A DNA stretch of 64,000 bases from JBDOQU01 sp039839375 (GCF_039839375.1 NZ_JBDOQU010000009.1:1-64000); one strand, 5' to 3'. Shown: positions 36,181 to 46,073, numbered from the stretch's first letter. A program made the numbers and translations. Notes: generated by a model not told the origin, from the letters alone.

Positions 36181-36908
36181 AAACTTAACTCCCTCGCCGG
36201 TTCGGCGGACCAGCCCCAGCGGTCCCAGTCGCCGTCGAGAAGCGCCGCGAAGCCGGCCGTCCTGGGCAGGCCCGGCGTCGCGATCATGGTCGGCGTCACC
36301 AGTTCCGACCCCTTCGTCCACCAAAGGCTGCATCGGCCGAAGGCCTGCGCCAGAAGCCCGTCCGCGATCGTCTGGACGCCGATCTCCGGCGCGTCGCCGG
36401 CAAGCGGCGTCCGCAGCCCCATGGGCGAGAATGAGATGCCGCCCGGACAGACCGCGTCGGCGGCCGGCGCTTCGGCCAGGGTTTCCTCCAGCCCGTCGAA
36501 ATCGAAATCATCCTCCAGGCAGGCCAGCGCCAGTGTCTCCGCCCAATCGAACCATGCCGACATCGCTGACGGCAGGCGGGCGGCGGCCGCGCCGTCGTTC
36601 AATGGCGCAGCGATGGTCAGCGGGAAATACCGCCCGACGCGGTCGACGCTGGGCATCAGCACCCCGGCCATGGCCGTCGGGCCGCACAGCCCGCCGGGAA
36701 GCACGAAATGCCATAGCGGGCTGGTCAGGTAGATATCTACCCAGCCTTCGCCCAACTGCTCCCGGCTGCAATTGATTGCCGGTTGCAGCCATGCGTCCCA
36801 CCCGTCCGTGAAGGGCCGGGCGAGCGATCGCGTGATGAAGTCGCCCCGCGCGGGCAGCTTCCCGTAAAGGCCGGTCGCGCCGGCGATGGGGGAAGTGGCC
36901 CGGCTCAC
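36177..36908 (-). CDS. tagF: T6SS-associated protein TagF (ImpM family, DUF2094)
   Basis: The 243-residue cytoplasmic protein has the family start GLYGKLPARGDFITRSLARPFTDGWDAWLQ and the block YLTSPLWHFVLPGGLCG. TagF proteins act as post-translational repressors of T6SS assembly, and in some species are fused to the PppA phosphatase. Here the two are separate but overlap as GTGA, so they are co-translated. The start overlaps the tssM stop by 4 bases. The length is typical. Confidence 0.93.
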   Translation of the reverse strand: MSRATSPIAGATGLYGKLPARGDFITRSLARPFTDGWDAWLQPAINCSREQLGEGWVDIYLTSPLWHFVLPGGLCGPTAMAGVLMPSVDRVGRYFPLTIAAPLNDGAAAARLPSAMSAWFDWAETLALACLEDDFDFDGLEETLAEAPAADAVCPGGISFSPMGLRTPLAGDAPEIGVQTIADGLLAQAFGRCSLWWTKGSELVTPTMIATPGLPRTAGFAALLDGDWDRWGWSAEPARELSL

Positions 36909-39900
36909 AGCGATCCGGGGCAGCGGAACTGCCGCAGTTCGGGGAGCGTGAAGGGGTTCATCACGCTGTTGGCCCTAAGCTCGAAGGTCGCCGTCCGGCC
37001 GCCGACATTGAAGGTGACGGTGAACCGGTCGGACAGGCCACCGCCAGATACCTGCGACTGGTCCAGCAGGCGGAAGAACGCCCAGGGCCCGATATGGGAG
37101 ACGCTGGAGACGCCGCCCGGAATGGTCGGGGAGAAGGACACGCGAGCCTGGCTCGCGCCCTGACCCGGCCATGACATCTGAAGGCCGCGCGGCGGGCCGT
37201 GGCTGTAGGTGATGGCCTGCCCGTCGATCTCCACCAGAACCTGCGTGGCGTCGGCGTCCAGCGAAACCGGTATCATCTCGAACCGGACGGACGGCGCGGC
37301 CCCGCCCACGAAGAAGGCGTCCCGGATCGCCGCCGCCCGCTGGAACTGGACCAGCACGCCCGGCGAGATGCCGAGGTCGACATTGTCGACCCGCCGCCAT
37401 TGCCAGGGCCGCGTGGCGGTGTCGACGAAGGGGGCCAGATGGGTGGTGAAGAAGCTGTCGATCATGCCGCCGGGCGCGAACAGCCGGCTGAAATCGTCCA
37501 GCGTCACGTCGGCGCTGCCGCCGGCATGGATCGGATAGCGGTTGCTGACCGCGCGCTGGCAGAAGGGCAGCACTTCCGCCGTCCAGATGCCGTTCAGCCG
37601 TTCCCGCGCTCCGCCCACCGTGATGGAGGAACTGGAGGTCGCGACGCTGGACATCCATCCGGCCACCGGCTCCGGCAGCCGCGTGGCGTCGCTCTGGAGC
37701 TGCTGGGCTGCACCGCTGCCGCCCAGCGCCTCGGAGATCGCGACCTCGCCCTGGTTGGCTGCGCCGGCCATGCGGTTAAGTTGGCTGTAAAGCTGGTTCA
37801 GCGTCTGGATGACGTTCTCCATCGGCGACGGCGCGCCGTCCAGCCCGCCGACGAAATCGTGCAGCGGGCGGAAGCGGTCGTCGATGAACTGACCGGGCGG
37901 GTCCTCGGCCGGGGGTGCGCCGGCGGCCGCCTCCCCGCTGCCGACCACCGAGGCCAGCCGACTGGCCGTGCTGCTGCCCAGCGTCGCGGCGGTGTCGACG
38001 ACATCCGAGGCCGCTTCGGTGAGGCTGGGATCGGCCGCCGGCGGAACCGACAGCTTCGTCTCCCGCACGATCGCGGTCAGAAGCTCTCTCAAGGGGGAGG
38101 TCGGGCCGGAAAGGGTGTTCAGCGTCTCCACCGCGTTGGTCAGGCTGGCCGGCGGCTGGACCACGATGTCCGCCAGCAGGGAGTCCCACCGGGTCGCATA
38201 GTCGTTGAGGTAGAGCGACATCACATCGTCGCTCAACTGCTCCACATCCTCGTCCGACATGTCCGCGATGTCGGATTCCGGCCCCAGCACCCAGCTTTCC
38301 GCCGCCACGTCCCGCGCCACGCCGCCCAGCGCCGGCAGGAAGACGCCGTGGAAGCCGTTATAGGTGTATATGCCGGGGATGCCGTCGGATAGCGGCCGTC
38401 CGGACACACGGGTGAAGACGCGGCCGATGGCCGGGCCGCCATTCTCGCTCGCGCGCCATTCCGGAAGGTCCCGCGCCGCCGGGCTCTGCAGGACCAGCGC
38501 ATAGGCGCGTTCGGCCAGCGGCAGGGTCTGCAAGGTCTGCTGCGCCCGCTCGATCATCGGCCCGTCCAGCGGGATGGTCGACAGGCTGGTTTCCAGAAGC
38601 GCGCCCAGATGATCCGAAAGCTGCTGGCGCATGGCGGCGTTGGCGTCGCCGGGATAGACCGTCGCCCAGTCCAGCGCCAGCCACTGGTTCACCAGCACGG
38701 GGTCGAGCGGCCCCTGGTTGCCCAGCATCAGATAGACCTTCAGCGCCTCGTAGATATATTCCGGCCTGTCGATGTTCGCCCTGATCTGGTCCTCCAGCCG
38801 GTAGAGCAGCCGGGGCAAGAGCAGGGAGTTGAGGCCGCGCTTGTAGGCGAAGACGGCCTGCGATCCCAGCTTGTCACCCTGGAACAGTCCCAGCTCCAGG
38901 GAGATCGGCACAGGCTGTTCCTGATCGGCGTAGCCGTGCGGCACGTTCCTGAGCGTGTTCAGCGCCGGCAGCACGCGGGTCAGGTCGGAATCCGCGACCC
39001 GGCTGACATCCAGGTCGCCAAGCTGCTCGTTATAGAGCGCGACCGAGGCGTTCACCTCCTCGATCAGATTGCGGTTGTTGAGGTAGCTCATCGTCCAGGC
39101 CGCGCCCATGCCGACGACCGCGAGGATCGCCGCCGCCATCGCCCCGCGATGGATCAGCCGGTTGCGCCTTTCCGCCTTGCGGTTGGCGCTGACCAGGCTC
39201 GCCTCCGCGAAGATCACATCCTTCAGCAGCCGGGTCAGGAAATAGCTGCGCCCCGTCCCGCTGAAGGAGGACAGCTTCTGCCGCTGCACGCCGAAGGTGG
39301 AGGCCATTGCGCCCATCAGCCGGTCGATCGGCGTGCCTTCCTGGGTGCCGCTGGTGAGATAGATGCCGCGCAGCAGCGGCCGCTCCTCGAACCGGCTGGG
39401 CTGGAAGATCTCGGTCAGGAAAGATTGGGCGGCCTCCTTAAGTGACGCCACCTGCGCCGGGAAGCCGAAGATCAGGCTGCGGCGCTGCACGTCGGGTTCC
39501 TGATGCACCCGTTCGACCAGCCGGTCGTTCAGCCGTTCGATCAGCGCGTCGAACTCCACTCCGAACGCCGCCACCGCGCCGTCGGGAGAGGTTCCGTCGT
39601 CCAGCGGCAGGGTCATGCCCCAGACCTGCTCGCGCTCCTCCCGGCCCAGATCGTCGAAGAACTCCACGAATCCGGCGATCAGATCGGCCTTGGTGAACAG
39701 CACGTAGGTCGGGAAGCGTACCCCCAGCTCATCATGCAGTTCCCGGATGCGCTTGCGGATCTCCCGTGCATGGGTCTGACGTTCGGTCTCCGTCTGGACC
39801 GCCAGGTCGGACAGGCTGATGGCGATCAGCGCGCCGTTGATCGGCTGGCGGGGGCGGAACTTCTTCAGCAGGCCGAGGAAGCCCGTCCAGGCCGCGCTGT

Positions 39901-40495
39901 CGACTTCCCGATGGCTGTCCTGGGTGGTGTAGCGGCCGGCCGTGTCCAGCAGCACCGCATCGTCGGTGAACCACCAGTCGCAGTTCCGGGTGCCGCCAAC
40001 GCCGCGGATAGAATCCCGGCCCAGCTTGTCGGCCAGCGGAAAGCTCAGGCCCGAATTGACCAGCGCCGTCGTCTTGCCGGAGCCGGGGGGGCCGATCAGG
40101 ATGTACCAGGGAAGCTGATAGAGCGTCTTGCCGCCCTTCGCGCCGCCCAGCTTGGCCTGCTTCAGCAGCCCGACCGCTTCCTGGAGCCGCTCCTTCAGGA
40201 CGGAGACCTCTTCGGCCGATTCCGCGGCCACGGCGTCGTTGGCCGGCGCGGCGGCGATGCCCTCGGCGATGGCGTCGTTCGCCTTCTTGCGGCGCAGCGC
40301 GCCGATCAGGCAGGCGAAAGCCCAGATCACCAGGATGGCGGCGATGGTGACGGCGCGCGCGACGACTGTTTCGAACGGCCGGAAATCGGCGACCGCGATC
40401 AGCGGGCCCAGGAACCAGACCAGCAGCGACAGGATGATCGCGCCGATCAGTGTGATGAACCAGCGCGACTTGAGAACGGAGAGGATCTTGCTCAC
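36905..40495 (-). CDS. tssM: T6SS membrane-complex protein TssM (IcmF/VasK)
   Basis: With the GTG at 40495 the protein has 1196 residues beginning MSKILSVLKSRWFITLIGA; an in-frame TTG at 40513 would add six residues. Neither start has an ideal ribosome site. Two membrane helices lie at ~12-34 and ~44-66. A cytoplasmic NTPase domain follows with Walker A GPPGSGKT (135-142). Another helix (AAAILAVVGMGAAWTMSYL) precedes the large periplasmic region, which ends in the IcmF C-terminal beta domain binding TssJ. TssM bridges the inner membrane to the outer-membrane lipoprotein TssJ and docks the baseplate with TssL. The length is normal. Confidence 0.95.
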   Translation of the reverse strand: MSKILSVLKSRWFITLIGAIILSLLVWFLGPLIAVADFRPFETVVARAVTIAAILVIWAFACLIGALRRKKANDAIAEGIAAAPANDAVAAESAEEVSVLKERLQEAVGLLKQAKLGGAKGGKTLYQLPWYILIGPPGSGKTTALVNSGLSFPLADKLGRDSIRGVGGTRNCDWWFTDDAVLLDTAGRYTTQDSHREVDSAAWTGFLGLLKKFRPRQPINGALIAISLSDLAVQTETERQTHAREIRKRIRELHDELGVRFPTYVLFTKADLIAGFVEFFDDLGREEREQVWGMTLPLDDGTSPDGAVAAFGVEFDALIERLNDRLVERVHQEPDVQRRSLIFGFPAQVASLKEAAQSFLTEIFQPSRFEERPLLRGIYLTSGTQEGTPIDRLMGAMASTFGVQRQKLSSFSGTGRSYFLTRLLKDVIFAEASLVSANRKAERRNRLIHRGAMAAAILAVVGMGAAWTMSYLNNRNLIEEVNASVALYNEQLGDLDVSRVADSDLTRVLPALNTLRNVPHGYADQEQPVPISLELGLFQGDKLGSQAVFAYKRGLNSLLLPRLLYRLEDQIRANIDRPEYIYEALKVYLMLGNQGPLDPVLVNQWLALDWATVYPGDANAAMRQQLSDHLGALLETSLSTIPLDGPMIERAQQTLQTLPLAERAYALVLQSPAARDLPEWRASENGGPAIGRVFTRVSGRPLSDGIPGIYTYNGFHGVFLPALGGVARDVAAESWVLGPESDIADMSDEDVEQLSDDVMSLYLNDYATRWDSLLADIVVQPPASLTNAVETLNTLSGPTSPLRELLTAIVRETKLSVPPAADPSLTEAASDVVDTAATLGSSTASRLASVVGSGEAAAGAPPAEDPPGQFIDDRFRPLHDFVGGLDGAPSPMENVIQTLNQLYSQLNRMAGAANQGEVAISEALGGSGAAQQLQSDATRLPEPVAGWMSSVATSSSSITVGGARERLNGIWTAEVLPFCQRAVSNRYPIHAGGSADVTLDDFSRLFAPGGMIDSFFTTHLAPFVDTATRPWQWRRVDNVDLGISPGVLVQFQRAAAIRDAFFVGGAAPSVRFEMIPVSLDADATQVLVEIDGQAITYSHGPPRGLQMSWPGQGASQARVSFSPTIPGGVSSVSHIGPWAFFRLLDQSQVSGGGLSDRFTVTFNVGGRTATFELRANSVMNPFTLPELRQFRCPGSL

Positions 40496-40538
40496 GGGGT
40501 CAGCGCCCTTCAATCGGCAGGAGTCGGTTGGCCATCGG

Positions 40539-41867
40539 TCAGCCCGCCACGGACTTGGTCAGCACGAGTTCGATGCGCCGGTTCTGCGCCCGGCCTTCGG
40601 CCGTGTCGTTCGGCGCCACCGGCTCGGAATCCGCCCGCCCCTCGACCGTCACGCGCGTTGGGTCGGAAAGCCCCGCCTGCACAACTCCGGCGACCGACTC
40701 CGCCCTGGCGAGCGACAGGTGCCAGTTGGACGGGAAACGGACGGTGTGGATCGGGACATTGTCGCTGTGTCCGGCGATCAGCACGGCCCCCGGCTCGTCC
40801 TCGATGGCCGCGGCGACGCGTTGCAGCGTCGGGATGTAGGTTTCCGCCACGTCGCTGCTGCCCGACGGGAACATGCCCTCGTTCAGGATGCGCACGGTGA
40901 TCGTGTTCTGGTCCTGGAAGACCTCGACCAGCCCTTCCGCGATCTCCGGCGCCAGGAAGGTGGTGATCCGCTCATACTGCTCCGGCGCGACCGGCGGCGG
41001 GGGCGGCGGGGGCGGGGCCTCGACCACCCGTTCGATGATGACGGGGCCGGATTGCGCCAGGACGCCCAACTGCCCGTAGATCCGGTCGGACGACAGGTTC
41101 AGCGCATAGCTGAAGCTCATGAACATCCCGGTCATCAGCAGGGCGGCGACGGCGGCGATCATCCAGAGCGGGATGAAGGTCGACAGCGGCCGGTGCGCCG
41201 CCTCGAGCCCGCGCCAGCGGGGCGACAGGTCGCGCTCAATGTCGCCGCGCTGGTTGCGGATCGACCGGAAGATGCCCTCGCGGACGCGGGTATGCTCCGA
41301 CGCGCCGCGCTGCATGATCCGCAGGCGGCCCTCGAACCCCAGCGACAGGCAGAGATACATCAGCTCCAATGTGTCGGCGTTGGTGCCGGGATTCTTGTTC
41401 ATGTGGGCGAGGATGTCGAAGAACCTCTCACCGCCCGACGTCTCGTTGTGGAAGGTGCCTACCATGCTCTTGGCCGCCCAGACGCTGCGGCTGCCCCAGG
41501 GGGTGTTCAGCACCACATCGTCGATGGTCGCGCAGATCGCGTAACGTCCGGCGCGCACGGCGTCCTGCGAACAGCCAGCCGCCAGTGCCTGCTTCTCGAA
41601 CTCCCGGACCTCTCGCGCGACGCGGGCGTGCAGCCCTTCCACGTCGTTCTGCGCCGTCGACCCGCGCAGCCGGTCGGCCAGCGACAGCAGCGGCGTCGCC
41701 GCCGCCACCAACGGGTTGATGCCGGTCTTCGGCACATCCACGGTCTGGGAGATCGGGGCCGGGGCGTCCGTCGGGCGCGTCGGGGCCGGCCCCTGCGTGG
41801 GCTCCGGCCGGCGTCCGCCCGGATTCGGACGGATGATGGTGCGTTCGGAATCGTTGGTCGGGCTCAT
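40539..41867 (-). CDS. tssL: T6SS membrane-complex protein TssL (DotU) with C-terminal OmpA domain
   Basis: The 442-residue protein has a Pro-rich start and a cytoplasmic DotU hook domain (~50-225; FFDILAHMNKNPGTNADTLELMYLCLSLGFEGRLR). One membrane helix lies at ~232-254. A periplasmic run of nine prolines follows at 285-293. The OmpA-like peptidoglycan-binding domain (~315-440) contains AGHSDNVPIHTVRFPSNWHLSLARAESV and the RAQNRRIEL motif. It anchors the TssJLM complex to the cell wall itself, so no separate TagL is needed. It lies between tssK (6 bases upstream) and tssM. Confidence 0.95.
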   Translation of the reverse strand: MSPTNDSERTIIRPNPGGRRPEPTQGPAPTRPTDAPAPISQTVDVPKTGINPLVAAATPLLSLADRLRGSTAQNDVEGLHARVAREVREFEKQALAAGCSQDAVRAGRYAICATIDDVVLNTPWGSRSVWAAKSMVGTFHNETSGGERFFDILAHMNKNPGTNADTLELMYLCLSLGFEGRLRIMQRGASEHTRVREGIFRSIRNQRGDIERDLSPRWRGLEAAHRPLSTFIPLWMIAAVAALLMTGMFMSFSYALNLSSDRIYGQLGVLAQSGPVIIERVVEAPPPPPPPPVAPEQYERITTFLAPEIAEGLVEVFQDQNTITVRILNEGMFPSGSSDVAETYIPTLQRVAAAIEDEPGAVLIAGHSDNVPIHTVRFPSNWHLSLARAESVAGVVQAGLSDPTRVTVEGRADSEPVAPNDTAEGRAQNRRIELVLTKSVAG

Positions 41868-41873
41868 CGACGG

Positions 41874-43208
41874 CTATCCCTTGATCGCCCAGAATTCCAT
41901 CTCGACCTTCTGGAAGTCGCCCGCGACATGGATCGCGAACCCGCCGGAAGTCTCAAGCTGCTTCCAGTAGGAGCTGGTCTTGTCCAGCTCGAAATAGGTC
42001 ACGCCGGCATGGTAGGGGATCTGGCGCGGCGCCACCGGCAGCGGCCGGACCGCGATGCCCGGCAGCGCGACGTTCACCAGCTCCCTGATCTGCTCCACCG
42101 GCCCGATCTTGACGTGGTTGGGGAAGTTGCGGCGGATCGTCTCCGTCGGGATGTCCGCGCGCACCGCCAGCACGAAGGAAGCGGTGGAGATCAGCGACCG
42201 GTCCATGATCGGCGCGACGCTAATGCCGTACTTGCGAAGCTGCAGCGGGATCGGGATCGCCGACTGCTCCAGCACCGCGCTCAGAAGCTGACGCAGCTCG
42301 TTCATCACCGGGGTGAAAGTCTTCTGCAGATCGTCATGCTGGTAGGGCGGAAACTCCGGCGGCCGCTTCGTCTTAGACGCGAAGGTCGCCAGTTCGCCCG
42401 CCACCTGGACGGCCAGCGAATAGAAGGTCTCCGGATGCACCTCGTCCGAGGTCGCAAGATGCGCGATCAGCGGCTGGTAGCGGTTGACCGCCTGGAGCAA
42501 CAGGAAGTCCGCGATCTCCGCCGCGCCCTTGGTGCCGGATTCAGAGACGCGGCCGGCCAGGGCTTGTCCGCGATGGTTGATCAGGCCGCGCAGCTCCGCC
42601 AGGAAGCCGGTCAGCGCCGGCGAGGCGGCGGAAACCAGGCTGGGCGGGATGTAGCGGTCGTCCAGCACGACCTGCTTGTCGGTCCTGACCTCCACGATGC
42701 GCGCCAGCCCCAGGCAGACGAAACCCGCCCGCTCCTCATCCTCGCGCAGGAATTTCAGCCGCAGCTTGCCGACGGTGAGCGTGGCCAGCGCCTCCGACCC
42801 GGCCGTGCTGTCGCCGGTCTCGTATTCCTGGATGCTGTAGCGGGCGATGCTCTCCTCATTGTCCTGATGGTCGGCTTCCACGCCGCCCGGATGGCGGACC
42901 GGTAGCGTCAGGTAGACGATGGCGTTGCGGCAATCTTCCGGAATGTCGATCGCGTCGGGATGCTCCGCATCCTCCGGGATATTGAACGGCGTCCCGTCCT
43001 CCAGCACCCCGCGGCAGGACGCGACCGCGAACTTGCCGATCGACAGCAGTTCCCGGTTGATCTTCAGCTCCGTCAGCCCCCAGGCGTGCGGCCTCGTCCC
43101 GGCCACGCGGCCGCGGACCAGCCTTTCGACATAGCGGTCGAACTGCTGGAAATGCTGTGGTCGCAGGAACATCCCCTCCGACCAGACGACCTTGTTATCC
43201 CAGGACAT
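41874..43208 (-). CDS. tssK: T6SS baseplate protein TssK
   Basis: The 444-residue cytoplasmic protein begins with the family signature VVWSEGMFLRPQHFQQFDRYVERLV and contains GLTELKINRELLSIGKFAVASCRGVLEDGTPF and late YHAGVTYFELDKTSSYWKQL. TssK trimers link the TssFGE wedge to the TssLM membrane complex. It sits 80 bases after tssJ and 6 before tssL. The length is normal with no anomaly. Confidence 0.95.
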   Translation of the reverse strand: MSWDNKVVWSEGMFLRPQHFQQFDRYVERLVRGRVAGTRPHAWGLTELKINRELLSIGKFAVASCRGVLEDGTPFNIPEDAEHPDAIDIPEDCRNAIVYLTLPVRHPGGVEADHQDNEESIARYSIQEYETGDSTAGSEALATLTVGKLRLKFLREDEERAGFVCLGLARIVEVRTDKQVVLDDRYIPPSLVSAASPALTGFLAELRGLINHRGQALAGRVSESGTKGAAEIADFLLLQAVNRYQPLIAHLATSDEVHPETFYSLAVQVAGELATFASKTKRPPEFPPYQHDDLQKTFTPVMNELRQLLSAVLEQSAIPIPLQLRKYGISVAPIMDRSLISTASFVLAVRADIPTETIRRNFPNHVKIGPVEQIRELVNVALPGIAVRPLPVAPRQIPYHAGVTYFELDKTSSYWKQLETSGGFAIHVAGDFQKVEMEFWAIKG

Positions 43209-43288
43209 GAAGACCCTGCTTGTTGGTGCGTTCTGTTAACCCGGCCGGCCCGCGCTACATCGCGATTCCGGCCGGCGGCGCGGCGGCG

Positions 43289-43780
43289 TCAGGAACCGGC
43301 AGGCGGCGCGACCGGCATCGCGCTCACGCTGACGGCGGTGGCGCCGATCGTCGCCGTGACCGCCGTGGTCTGGTTCGGCGGCACCGCCACGGTGGCGCGC
43401 CAGACCGACCCGTCTATGTCGCGATAGGCGGCCATGACGCCCAGGAACTGCGTCCGGGGGTCGATTTCCTTGGTCAGCGACTGTGTTTCCCCCGGCTCCA
43501 GCGTCAGGTCGTCGCGGGCGACAAGGTCCGCGCCCAGAACGGCCTGGTCCTGCTCGAAAAGCTGAAAGAAGTCGGCCCCGGCGAATCCGGCGGGGGAGGT
43601 CAGTTCATAGACCCGCACCAGCACCGGCGAAGCCCGGCCTCCGGCGTCCGGATTGACATCCGCCGCCGCTTCCACCGTCAATTGCACGATGGTCGGCGGC
43701 GGGGGCGGCGGCGTGCTCTGACAAGCCGCCAACACACCCAGCGCGGCGAGCATCATGATCGCGTTGCGGACAAGCACCAT
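43289..43780 (-). CDS. tssJ: T6SS outer-membrane lipoprotein TssJ
   Basis: I chose the ATG at 43780, giving a 163-residue precursor whose signal ends in the lipobox LAAC (Cys20 lipidated), followed by a Pro run. The mature part is the small TssJ beta sandwich: VRVYELTSPAGFAGADFFQLFEQDQAVLGADLV and GETQSLTKEIDPRTQFLGVMAAYRDID are diagnostic. The first mature residue after Cys is Gln, compatible with outer-membrane sorting. It binds the TssM C-terminus. It is followed by an 80-base gap before tssK and preceded by 126 bases after tagH. Confidence 0.93.
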   Translation of the reverse strand: MVLVRNAIMMLAALGVLAACQSTPPPPPPTIVQLTVEAAADVNPDAGGRASPVLVRVYELTSPAGFAGADFFQLFEQDQAVLGADLVARDDLTLEPGETQSLTKEIDPRTQFLGVMAAYRDIDGSVWRATVAVPPNQTTAVTATIGATAVSVSAMPVAPPAGS

Positions 43781-43906
43781 TTCCCAAATCCCCCTGACTG
43801 CCTGTTCCGGCGATAACCTTATCCCCGGACCCTTAACAACCTTCCCTGCCTTGGCTGGAATGATGCCAGCAACGCATGGAAATTTCATCTTTTCCGCCGT
43901 CGGCGG

Positions 43907-45451
43907 TCACAACTTTCGTGTCTGCTGCTCATACGCCTTGGCGAACTCGCGGCCGAACAGGCCCTGGAAGTCGTCCATCGCCTCGGTCGCGATCTGGCGA
44001 TAGTGCTTCTCGTAAGCTTCCCAATAGCGGGACTTGCGCGACCCCGGCAGCATCCCGCTGAGGAAGGATGTCTTCTCCAGCTTCTCGGTCAGCGCCTTGG
44101 GGTCGAACTGTTTGAGCATCGCCAGGATCGCCGCCTGCACGCCGGCCATCACCGCCATCTCATGCGCCTTCACGTCCGCGAAGCCCTGCCGCGTCGCGTC
44201 CAGGGGCGGCAGGAAACCGGGATGCCGCTTGACCAGGAAGGAGACCAGCGCCTCCTCCTCGTTGACGGAGAATTTCAGCGGATTGTTCTCCGCCGCCCGG
44301 ATCACCGTGCGCTCGACGCGAAGCTCGTTCTTGATCGACGACCGCGCCATGAGGATTTCGCGCAGGCCAGCGACCATCTCCCGATAGGATTGGCCGACCT
44401 CCTCCATCAGCTTGGAGGCTTCCTCGCCGGAAAGCTGCGGCGGCTCTATGCCCGCGCCCCGGAAGAAGGCGGCCAGCAGTGCCGCGCCCCCGTCCACTCC
44501 GGCGCCCGAAGCCGGCCCCGCCGGCGGGGCCGGAGCTGCCGCGGGAGCGGGTGGCGGCGCGGCGGCCGGCTGCTGCGGCGGCGGAGCAGGCTGTGGAACC
44601 GGCTGCGGGACCGGTTGGGGCTGGGCCGCCGACGGTTCGATCGGATCCGGCCCCAGAAGCTCGTCTATGTCCCAATCGTCCGGGATGGCGGGCGGCTCCA
44701 CATTCGGCGGCCGGAAGAATCCCTGTTCGGAAGGCACATGGTCGGAATCGGAGGGGGCAGACGACCAGCCATCATCCGGAAGCGGACCGCCCGCCGGCCC
44801 ACCCAGAGGCGGTCCGCCCAGAATGTCGTCGCTCGATCCCCCGCCGGGGGAGGACCCGGGATCGTCCAGAAACGGGAAGTCCGATCCGCTGCCCCGCCCG
44901 ATATCGGCCAGCGGATCCGGCTGGCCGGGGTCGGACAGAAGGTCGTCGTCGAAAGGCGGCGGTTCGGGCGCGCGCTGCATGGGCGGCGGCGCGAAATTAT
45001 CCAGATCGGGCAGGTCGGGGGCCAGCGGTTCCTTCCGCGCCGGGGTCGGCGCGTCGGGACGCCAGTCTTCCGCCAGGACGGCGGCGAAGGGGTCATTGTC
45101 GAACAGCGCCGTCCGTTCGCCCGCCTGGACTTCCGAAAGCTTCACCCCGATCCGGTATTCGCCCAGCGCGATGTTGTCGCCGTCGCGCAACGATACCTGC
45201 CCGCCCCGTCCCAGGGGCGCGCCGGCATCGTTTACGAACACGCCGTTGGTGGAGGTGTCGGTGACGGTCGCCCCAGAGGCGGAGAGGGCGACCGCGCAAT
45301 GGTTCTTGGACAGGTGCCGGTCCGGATCGGGCAGCACCCAGTCATTGTCGGCGCCGCGGCCGATCGTGATCTGCCCGGATTCGACCGTCCTGGATTGCGG
45401 CGTCGTTGCCGGCAGCCCCGTGGGGCTCTCTATGGTCAGGATAAGTTTCAT
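43907..45451 (-). CDS. tagH: T6SS-associated FHA-domain protein TagH (Fha)
   Basis: The 514-residue protein has an N-terminal FHA domain (~5-105) with an intact phosphopeptide pocket: GR at 31-32, Ser48 and His51 in LSKNHC, and Asn69-Gly70. A long disordered middle, rich in Asp, Pro and Gly and with an Ala/Pro run near 290-330, leads to the C-terminal T6SS_FHA domain (SGEEASKLMEEVGQSYREMVAGLREILMARS, GSRKSRYWEAYEKHY). In threonine-phosphorylation control of T6SS, PpkA phosphorylates Fha1 to promote assembly; kinase and phosphatase genes are both present in this cluster. It is 16 bases after the gene at 45468-46073. Confidence 0.92.
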   Translation of the reverse strand: MKLILTIESPTGLPATTPQSRTVESGQITIGRGADNDWVLPDPDRHLSKNHCAVALSASGATVTDTSTNGVFVNDAGAPLGRGGQVSLRDGDNIALGEYRIGVKLSEVQAGERTALFDNDPFAAVLAEDWRPDAPTPARKEPLAPDLPDLDNFAPPPMQRAPEPPPFDDDLLSDPGQPDPLADIGRGSGSDFPFLDDPGSSPGGGSSDDILGGPPLGGPAGGPLPDDGWSSAPSDSDHVPSEQGFFRPPNVEPPAIPDDWDIDELLGPDPIEPSAAQPQPVPQPVPQPAPPPQQPAAAPPPAPAAAPAPPAGPASGAGVDGGAALLAAFFRGAGIEPPQLSGEEASKLMEEVGQSYREMVAGLREILMARSSIKNELRVERTVIRAAENNPLKFSVNEEEALVSFLVKRHPGFLPPLDATRQGFADVKAHEMAVMAGVQAAILAMLKQFDPKALTEKLEKTSFLSGMLPGSRKSRYWEAYEKHYRQIATEAMDDFQGLFGREFAKAYEQQTRKL

Positions 45452-45467
45452 CTATACGGTCGCACCA

Positions 45468-46073
45468 TCATTCCGCGGACTCCGTCGCCAGCTTTCCGCT
45501 GCCGCCGCGCGCCAGATCCAGCCCCTGGGCCAGAAGCTCCTTCAGCGCCCGCACCGACGCGTCCGGCGAACGATCGCTGAAGGCGCTGTTGAGGATGGCG
45601 CCGAAGACGGTCTGTCCCGTCGCCTTGGCGTCTGGCGCCACCGTTGCGAAGCCCTCCGGCGTGAGGCTGCCGCCCGAACAGAAGGCGGCGATCGCGGCCA
45701 TGCCGGCGGGCGTGTCGACGCCGGAATCGAGCGCCGCCTCCATCGCCTTCCGGCCATTCTCGTCGCTCGGCTTCATCACCCATTGTTCGGCGGCCTCCAG
45801 CGTCACGCGGGCGGGGTTGCTCATCGGCCCGTCGCGCCGGGCGGCGAGGCAGGCCCACCAGGTGGCCTGCCGCTTCGGCAGCGCATGGGACAGGAAGATG
45901 ATGGCGTCGACATAGTGCTGGCCGGCGATCAGCCGCTCAACGAACAGCGCCGGCGGCATATCGTCGGTAAGCTGGGCGCGACCTTCCTCGGACAGATCCA
46001 GCGTCTCGCACAAATCGGCGGCGCGCGGCGCGGCGATCCGGGTGAGGGGCGCGATGTTGTTCGTTTCCGCCAT
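45468..46073 (-). CDS. Conserved T6SS-linked protein of unknown function (DUF6931-like, tentative)
   Basis: The 201-residue soluble, acidic protein is predicted mostly helical, with no signal or membrane segment. Recognisable stretches include LFVERLIAGQHYVDAIIFLSHALPKRQATWWACLAARR and EAAEQWVMKPSDENGRKAMEAA. I recall similar small proteins beside vgrG in alphaproteobacterial T6SS loci, listed under DUF6931, but I am not certain of the family number. The start shares one base with the vgrG stop (TGATG), so it is translated with vgrG. It could be an adaptor or chaperone that loads cargo on VgrG; that is inference from position only. Confidence 0.7.
   Translation of the reverse strand: MAETNNIAPLTRIAAPRAADLCETLDLSEEGRAQLTDDMPPALFVERLIAGQHYVDAIIFLSHALPKRQATWWACLAARRDGPMSNPARVTLEAAEQWVMKPSDENGRKAMEAALDSGVDTPAGMAAIAAFCSGGSLTPEGFATVAPDAKATGQTVFGAILNSAFSDRSPDASVRALKELLAQGLDLARGGSGKLATESAE

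Noticed and set aside
40128..42905. A 925-codon open frame on the + strand opposite tssM, tssL and tssK
   Set aside because: It crosses gene boundaries on the opposite strand, has no domain, and is explained by GC-rich antisense reading.
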